Source of the DNA: Bacillus sp. EB01 | GTDB lineage: Bacteria > Bacillota > Bacilli > Bacillales > Cytobacillaceae | DNA length: 52,813 nucleotides | Reading direction: 5' to 3' | Assembly: GCF_000613125.1 (NCBI RefSeq) | Contig: NZ_HG964497.1 | Span: forward strand, 2,216,886-2,269,698 | In this document: positions 49,638 to 52,813 of the stretch, in pieces | How positions within the stretch are numbered: the stretch's first letter is position 1 | Layout of the letters: each line of letters opens with the position of its first letter | Made by a program: the position numbers and the translations under genes | Notes under the pieces: model-generated | Seen by the model: the letters and a program-made list of their open reading frames with translations, nothing else | The model's database searches: none | Told to the model about the DNA's origin: nothing

Positions 49638-49646
49638 ATTATATCA
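49638..49646 (-). promoter_or_regulatory. Extended -10 promoter for darA-holB-ricT-yabA
   Basis: Minus strand TGATATAAT: perfect -10 with a TGn extension, about 32 bp upstream of darA. The -35 is weak. Confidence 0.5.
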
Positions 49647-49807
49647 GGAATTTTGATTACGGACACTCTTTCACCTATGGAACTATACATTGAATGTACT
49701 TACACTTTCTTATGGGAGAAAAGGGACTGAGGAATTTCCCCACTAGTTTACTTTTAGGTTTTCAGCCAACGATTACATTCGATCCCACAAAGAGGGTTAC
49801 TTTAATT

Positions 49808-49844
49808 AGTGAGTAAAAAAATCCTCCCTACTTTTGAGGGAGGA
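49808..49844 (-). terminator. Terminator of the decarboxylase-tmk unit
   Basis: On the minus strand TCCTCCCT pairs with AGGGAGGA, then TTTTTTTAC. The stem starts within the last codons of tmk. Confidence 0.88.
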
Positions 49845-50463
49845 ATGTTTCAATTATCGTCTTGACTGAACGAAATACATCTTCCAATTCAAAAGATGCA
49901 TCAACTCTTTTTATGCGATCAGGGAATCGCTCCAGTAAAATAAGATACCCTTCTCTCACTTTGCTGTGGAAACTTAGTTCTTCCAGGTCTAGCCGGTTAA
50001 TTTCTCTATCCTTATGCTTTGCTATCCTTTCCAAACCTTCTTGTGGTTCAATGTCAAAGTAAATGGTTAAGTCAGGCATCATTGTTTCAATCGCGAATTG
50101 ATTTATCTTGTAGACTTCCTCTATTCCCAGACCTCGAGCATAGCCCTGGTAAGCAAGAGAGCTGTCAATAAACCGGTCACAAATGACTATACTGCCCTTC
50201 CCCAACGCTGGTCTTACCTTTTCCATGAGGTGCTGCCTGCGGGCGGCTGCATAAAGCAGAGCCTCTGTCCTAGGATCCATCGCTATATTTTCTGGCTCAA
50301 GAATGACCTTTCGAATTTGTTCAGCAATATCAATTCCGCCAGGTTCACGAGTTATTAAAGCATCGTACCCACATTTCTTTAGATGTTCGGCAACCATCAA
50401 TGCTACTGTCGACTTTCCAGCACCCTCTGGGCCTTCTATTGTTATAAATAATCCTTTAACCAT
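49828..50463 (-). CDS. tmk: Thymidylate kinase
   Basis: Phosphorylates dTMP to dTDP. The P-loop is GPEGAGKST (residues 11-19), the DRx motif is [13 protein letters not shown] (near residue 95), and the LID region follows. I set the start at the ATG with GGAGG 5 bp upstream ([11 protein letters not shown], 211 aa); the long in-frame extension upstream belongs to the overlapping decarboxylase region. Its start overlaps the decarboxylase end by 8 bp. Its stop lies in the terminator stem. Confidence 0.97.
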   Translation of the reverse strand: MVKGLFITIEGPEGAGKSTVALMVAEHLKKCGYDALITREPGGIDIAEQIRKVILEPENIAMDPRTEALLYAAARRQHLMEKVRPALGKGSIVICDRFIDSSLAYQGYARGLGIEEVYKINQFAIETMMPDLTIYFDIEPQEGLERIAKHKDREINRLDLEELSFHSKVREGYLILLERFPDRIKRVDASFELEDVFRSVKTIIETFLPQK

Positions 50464-51916
50464 TGCAACCTCCATCTGCTTCCTCTTCAACAAAGACAAG
50501 AATTTCCCCCTTGTCCAAGTGGATTCCGCCTTGAAAGCGGGCCCCATTTTGCTTCATTTCCATAAGTCTTTTTATTATGTCCCCCTGGAGCCTCTCACCT
50601 TTTATGATAATTGGTATTCCCGGAGGATAAGGAATGATAGTTTCGGCAGCAATCATCCCTTCTGCTTCTATAATCTTAGAAAGAATAAAGTCGCTCTCTT
50701 CCATTTTTTTATAGGTCAATGACAATTTGGAGTGGCTCTGGCGCCCTATCTTAATTGTCGCTTTGTGGTTTATAATTTGCTCATATGGGCTTAGAATAGC
50801 ATTAATTCTTTGTACGGTGTCCTCAAAAGGGTAAAACATGCCCTTTTTTAAAAGGGGCAGGACAAATAAAACATTTTTTGAGTCTGCAAGTTCTGTATAT
50901 ATCCCTGCTTTTTCAAGTTCCCTTTGAAGCTCAAAACCACTGAGCTGGCAGGCTGACTGGATAGTGACCTTTAACAGATCCCCTTCTCCAGGATAGTCAA
51001 GCACAGTAATTTGCTTAATTTGGCTTAACTTTCGTCGAAAAGAGCTTACCTGATCCATCAAAAATCCCAAATCATTGTGATTGTATCCTGAAAGGTAACA
51101 CCTTGCTATATCCAAAGAAGCCATTATTGGATAAGATGGACTGCTTGATTGCAGGAATTGAAGTTTTTCCTTTATTTTATCTATAGATACCAAGCTACTG
51201 TTAACATGTAAGTACGAGCCCATCGTCATTGCAGGAAGAGTTTTATGGGCTGACTGTACGATAATGTCAGCTCCCTGTGAGGAAGCAGGTTCTGGGAATG
51301 AACCTCCCGCTGAAAAATGGGCTCCATGTGCTTCATCAACCAGTACGGGAATTCCATATTTATGTGCCTCATCAACTATTTCTCTTATGGAATCCGCCAT
51401 ACCATAATAATTTGGATAGGTCACAATAACTCCTTTTGCATCAGGATATTCCCTGATTGCCTGTATAACGGCCTCCCTGCTGATGCCCCCTGCTACATCC
51501 CAGCTGTTAATATAATTTGGTTCTATAAATATAGGCCTTGCCTTCGCAAGCTGTAAACCATTCATAACAGATTTATGGCAATTCCGTTGTACTATCATCC
51601 GGTCATTTTCCTTGCAAACAGCAAGAATCATTGCCAGATTTCCGGCAGTCGAACCATTTACCAAAAAGAAACTTTTCTTAACCCCGTGCAGCTCCGCAAG
51701 CAGCTGCTCGGCTTCCAATATGACGCTCTCTGGTGAATGAAGATCATCCAACCCAGCTAGCTCCGTAGCATCAATTTTCATTATCGCTGAAAAATAATCC
51801 TCATTAATATTACTCTGAACAAACCCATTCTTATGTCCAGGTACATGGTAAGAAACATAATTTTTCAAGTTATGTAAATGTAAAGCAGTATATAAAGGTG
51901 TGTTAGATTGATTCAT
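50456..51916 (-). CDS. yaaO: Orn/Lys/Arg decarboxylase family protein (YaaO-like)
   Basis: PLP enzyme of the fold I (prokaryotic ornithine/lysine/arginine decarboxylase) group. The PLP lysine is Lys225 in [10 protein letters not shown], and [10 protein letters not shown] (residues 191-200) supplies the aspartate and histidine. [12 protein letters not shown] (85-96) binds phosphate. The C-terminal domain ends with a Gly-rich region, while the usual N-terminal wing domain is absent, as in Bacillus YaaO and SpeA. Substrate is not determined here. I chose the ATG with AGGAG 5-6 bp upstream (486 aa). Confidence 0.93.
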   Translation of the reverse strand: MNQSNTPLYTALHLHNLKNYVSYHVPGHKNGFVQSNINEDYFSAIMKIDATELAGLDDLHSPESVILEAEQLLAELHGVKKSFFLVNGSTAGNLAMILAVCKENDRMIVQRNCHKSVMNGLQLAKARPIFIEPNYINSWDVAGGISREAVIQAIREYPDAKGVIVTYPNYYGMADSIREIVDEAHKYGIPVLVDEAHGAHFSAGGSFPEPASSQGADIIVQSAHKTLPAMTMGSYLHVNSSLVSIDKIKEKLQFLQSSSPSYPIMASLDIARCYLSGYNHNDLGFLMDQVSSFRRKLSQIKQITVLDYPGEGDLLKVTIQSACQLSGFELQRELEKAGIYTELADSKNVLFVLPLLKKGMFYPFEDTVQRINAILSPYEQIINHKATIKIGRQSHSKLSLTYKKMEESDFILSKIIEAEGMIAAETIIPYPPGIPIIIKGERLQGDIIKRLMEMKQNGARFQGGIHLDKGEILVFVEEEADGGCNG

Positions 51917-51947
51917 GTCTACTCCTGAATGACGAAAGTCTTTTTTC

Positions 51948-51956
51948 ATTGTATCA
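51948..51956 (-). promoter_or_regulatory. Extended -10 promoter for the decarboxylase-tmk unit
   Basis: Minus strand TGATACAAT, a TGn-type extended -10 between the csfB terminator and the decarboxylase. The -35 is weak. Confidence 0.4.
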
Positions 51957-51968
51957 CTTCTTTGGAAA

Positions 51969-51997
51969 CAAAAAAATAAAAGCCCTAGTGGACTTTT
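51969..51997 (-). terminator. Terminator of csfB
   Basis: On the minus strand AAAAGTCC pairs with GGGCTTTT (one wobble), then ATTTTTTTG. The first base of the stem is the last base of the csfB stop codon. Confidence 0.8.
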
Positions 51998-52188
51998 TAA
52001 GAAAAAATGCCTGGCGCTGTAACTTTTCGGAGCTGTTTTAGATAATATGGATATTTGGGATCATTTGTTTCAGTCTTTATCATATCCATTTCACACTCCA
52101 TGCATATAAAAGAAGTGTATAAATGGATTCCTTTTGTTTTAATTTCCCCGCAAACCACACATGTTTCACTTATTGCCTGTGAATTCAC
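51997..52188 (-). CDS. csfB: Anti-sigma factor CsfB (Gin)
   Basis: Small zinc protein that blocks sigma-G (and mother-cell sigma-E) until the right stage. The 63-aa sequence has Cys10/Cys13 (CVVC) and Cys29/Cys32 (CMEC), with GIHLYTSFIC between them as in B. subtilis Gin. The start is GTG with GGAGGTG 6 bp upstream; an ATG five codons earlier overlaps that ribosome-binding site. It sits beside the 5S rRNA end, its usual place. xpaC and yaaN, which follow it in B. subtilis, are absent. Confidence 0.95.
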   Translation of the reverse strand: MNSQAISETCVVCGEIKTKGIHLYTSFICMECEMDMIKTETNDPKYPYYLKQLRKVTAPGIFS

Positions 52189-52209
52189 TTCTCCCACCTC
52201 CATATAATA

Positions 52210-52238
52210 AGCATGCCCGTTCCTAAAGATTTGTATAC
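52210..52238 (-). promoter_or_regulatory. Candidate sigma-F promoter of csfB
   Basis: Minus strand GTATA-N16-GGCATGCT, against GYWTA-N15/16-GGHRARHT with one mismatch in the -10. csfB is a known sigma-F gene. Confidence 0.45.
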
Positions 52239-52651
52239 AATTTTATGAATTGTCACGTAGATAACTACCATTCTTAGTGTATGTGTATCCGCTGAATTCG
52301 TGTATGTCTAACGGAAATTCTTTTGGTTGTCAGTGGAACAATAAGAAAACCAAGTCTATTCGTGGGTTAGCTCGTACGGTGATGTGAAAGGGAAGATAAA
52401 AGAAGAATTTCCCTCCCGGCATACTACAGCCATTCACCGCCAATGGCGATACACTGTTCTGTTATTCTCCACCTACGACCTTCCTGCTGCCTCCCGAAGG
52501 TTATAGGTTTGCCTTAAAAGTCAGAACTCTATCTGTATGAAGACAGTTGCAAAATTAGTGATTTACCATAAAGAATGAAAATGCAATTTGTACTATATAT
52601 AAGAATAAAAGCGCCTTGTGGAGCTAGGCATACATATGTTCAATAAAATGG

Positions 52652-52660
52652 TTATCCACA
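52652..52660 (+). promoter_or_regulatory. DnaA box
   Basis: TTATCCACA on the plus strand, identical to the high-affinity DnaA box. It is single; no cluster is seen within several hundred bases. Confidence 0.5.
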
Positions 52661-52690
52661 GACGCAGTATCCATAATTTCCTAAGCATAA

Positions 52691-52722
52691 GAAAAGGGCA
52701 ACCCGTAATGGGTTGCCCTTTT
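52691..52722 (-). terminator. Terminator of the rRNA operon (after 5S)
   Basis: On the minus strand AAGGGCAACCC pairs with GGGTTGCCCTT (11 bp, ATTAC loop), then TTTTC. It lies 6 bp after the 5S 3' end. Confidence 0.93.
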
Positions 52723-52728
52723 GTTGTT

Positions 52729-52813
<85 letters not shown>

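Larger units (their letters stand above)
52189..52690. other. Gene-free region between csfB and the rRNA terminator
   Basis: About 500 bp with no convincing gene on either strand; bofA, which lies near here in B. subtilis, is not present. It holds the likely csfB promoter (52210-52238), a short palindrome CGCCAATGGCG (52438-52448) and one perfect DnaA box (52652-52660). The rest shows no structure I can interpret. Confidence 0.7.

Noticed and set aside
52380-52430. Minus-strand frame of about 30 codons starting MPGGKFFFYLPFH
   Set aside because: Too short, without a ribosome-binding site, and with no recognisable similarity.

Overview
The window is a stretch of chromosome from an endospore-forming member of the Bacillaceae. 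Almost every gene lies on the minus strand. Gene content and order match the Bacillus subtilis region that runs from the end of one rRNA operon near oriC (5S, csfB) to the start of the next (lysS, then 16S), here written backwards. The right edge cuts a 5S rRNA gene, and the left edge lies in the leader of another rRNA operon whose 16S gene is just outside. By synteny oriC and the incoming replication fork are on the right, so the minus-strand genes are co-directional with replication. Species cannot be named from this sequence.

Layout from right to left, the direction of transcription: 5S rRNA end and terminator; csfB, a lysine/arginine-type decarboxylase, tmk, darA, holB, ricT, yabA, yabB, yazA, rsmI; abrB (plus strand) divergent from metG; tatD, yabE, rnmV, rsmA; yabG, veg, sspF with a previously unremarked coupled 58-aa ORF; ispE, purR, ridA, spoVG; glmU, prs, ctc; pth, fin, mfd, spoVT, a SpoVB/YabM-type flippase, mazG, rqcP, yabP, yabQ, divIC, yabR; a plus-strand tRNA-Met/tRNA-Glu pair; spoIIE, yabS, yabT, tilS, hprT, ftsH; coaX, hslO, a PrsA-like foldase, cysK; folP, folB, folK, yazB, dusB, lysS; rRNA promoters.

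The genes combine core housekeeping (tRNA charging and modification, rRNA maturation, folate, cysteine, PRPP, UDP-GlcNAc, isoprenoids, DNA replication and repair, division) with sporulation control. Regulatory sites are well preserved. They include a Spo0A-type spoIIE promoter with 21-bp spacing, 0A boxes at abrB, sigma-H at spoVG, sigma-K at yabG, sigma-G at sspF, fin and spoVT, a likely sigma-F site at csfB, sigma-B at ctc, and tandem sigma-A promoters at veg and at the rRNA operon.

I see no defence island, prophage, CRISPR array or complete insertion sequence. The less expected items are: the 58-aa ORF overlapping the sspF stop codon by ATGA; a tRNA pair transcribed against all its neighbours; two Bacillaceae-type intergenic repeat families, one apparently nested in the other between fin and mfd; a 10-bp perfect inverted repeat upstream of ctc; a remote 0A box upstream of abrB; a DnaA box beside the rRNA terminator; and the loss of pabBAC, yaaR and xpaC-yaaN from an otherwise collinear region.
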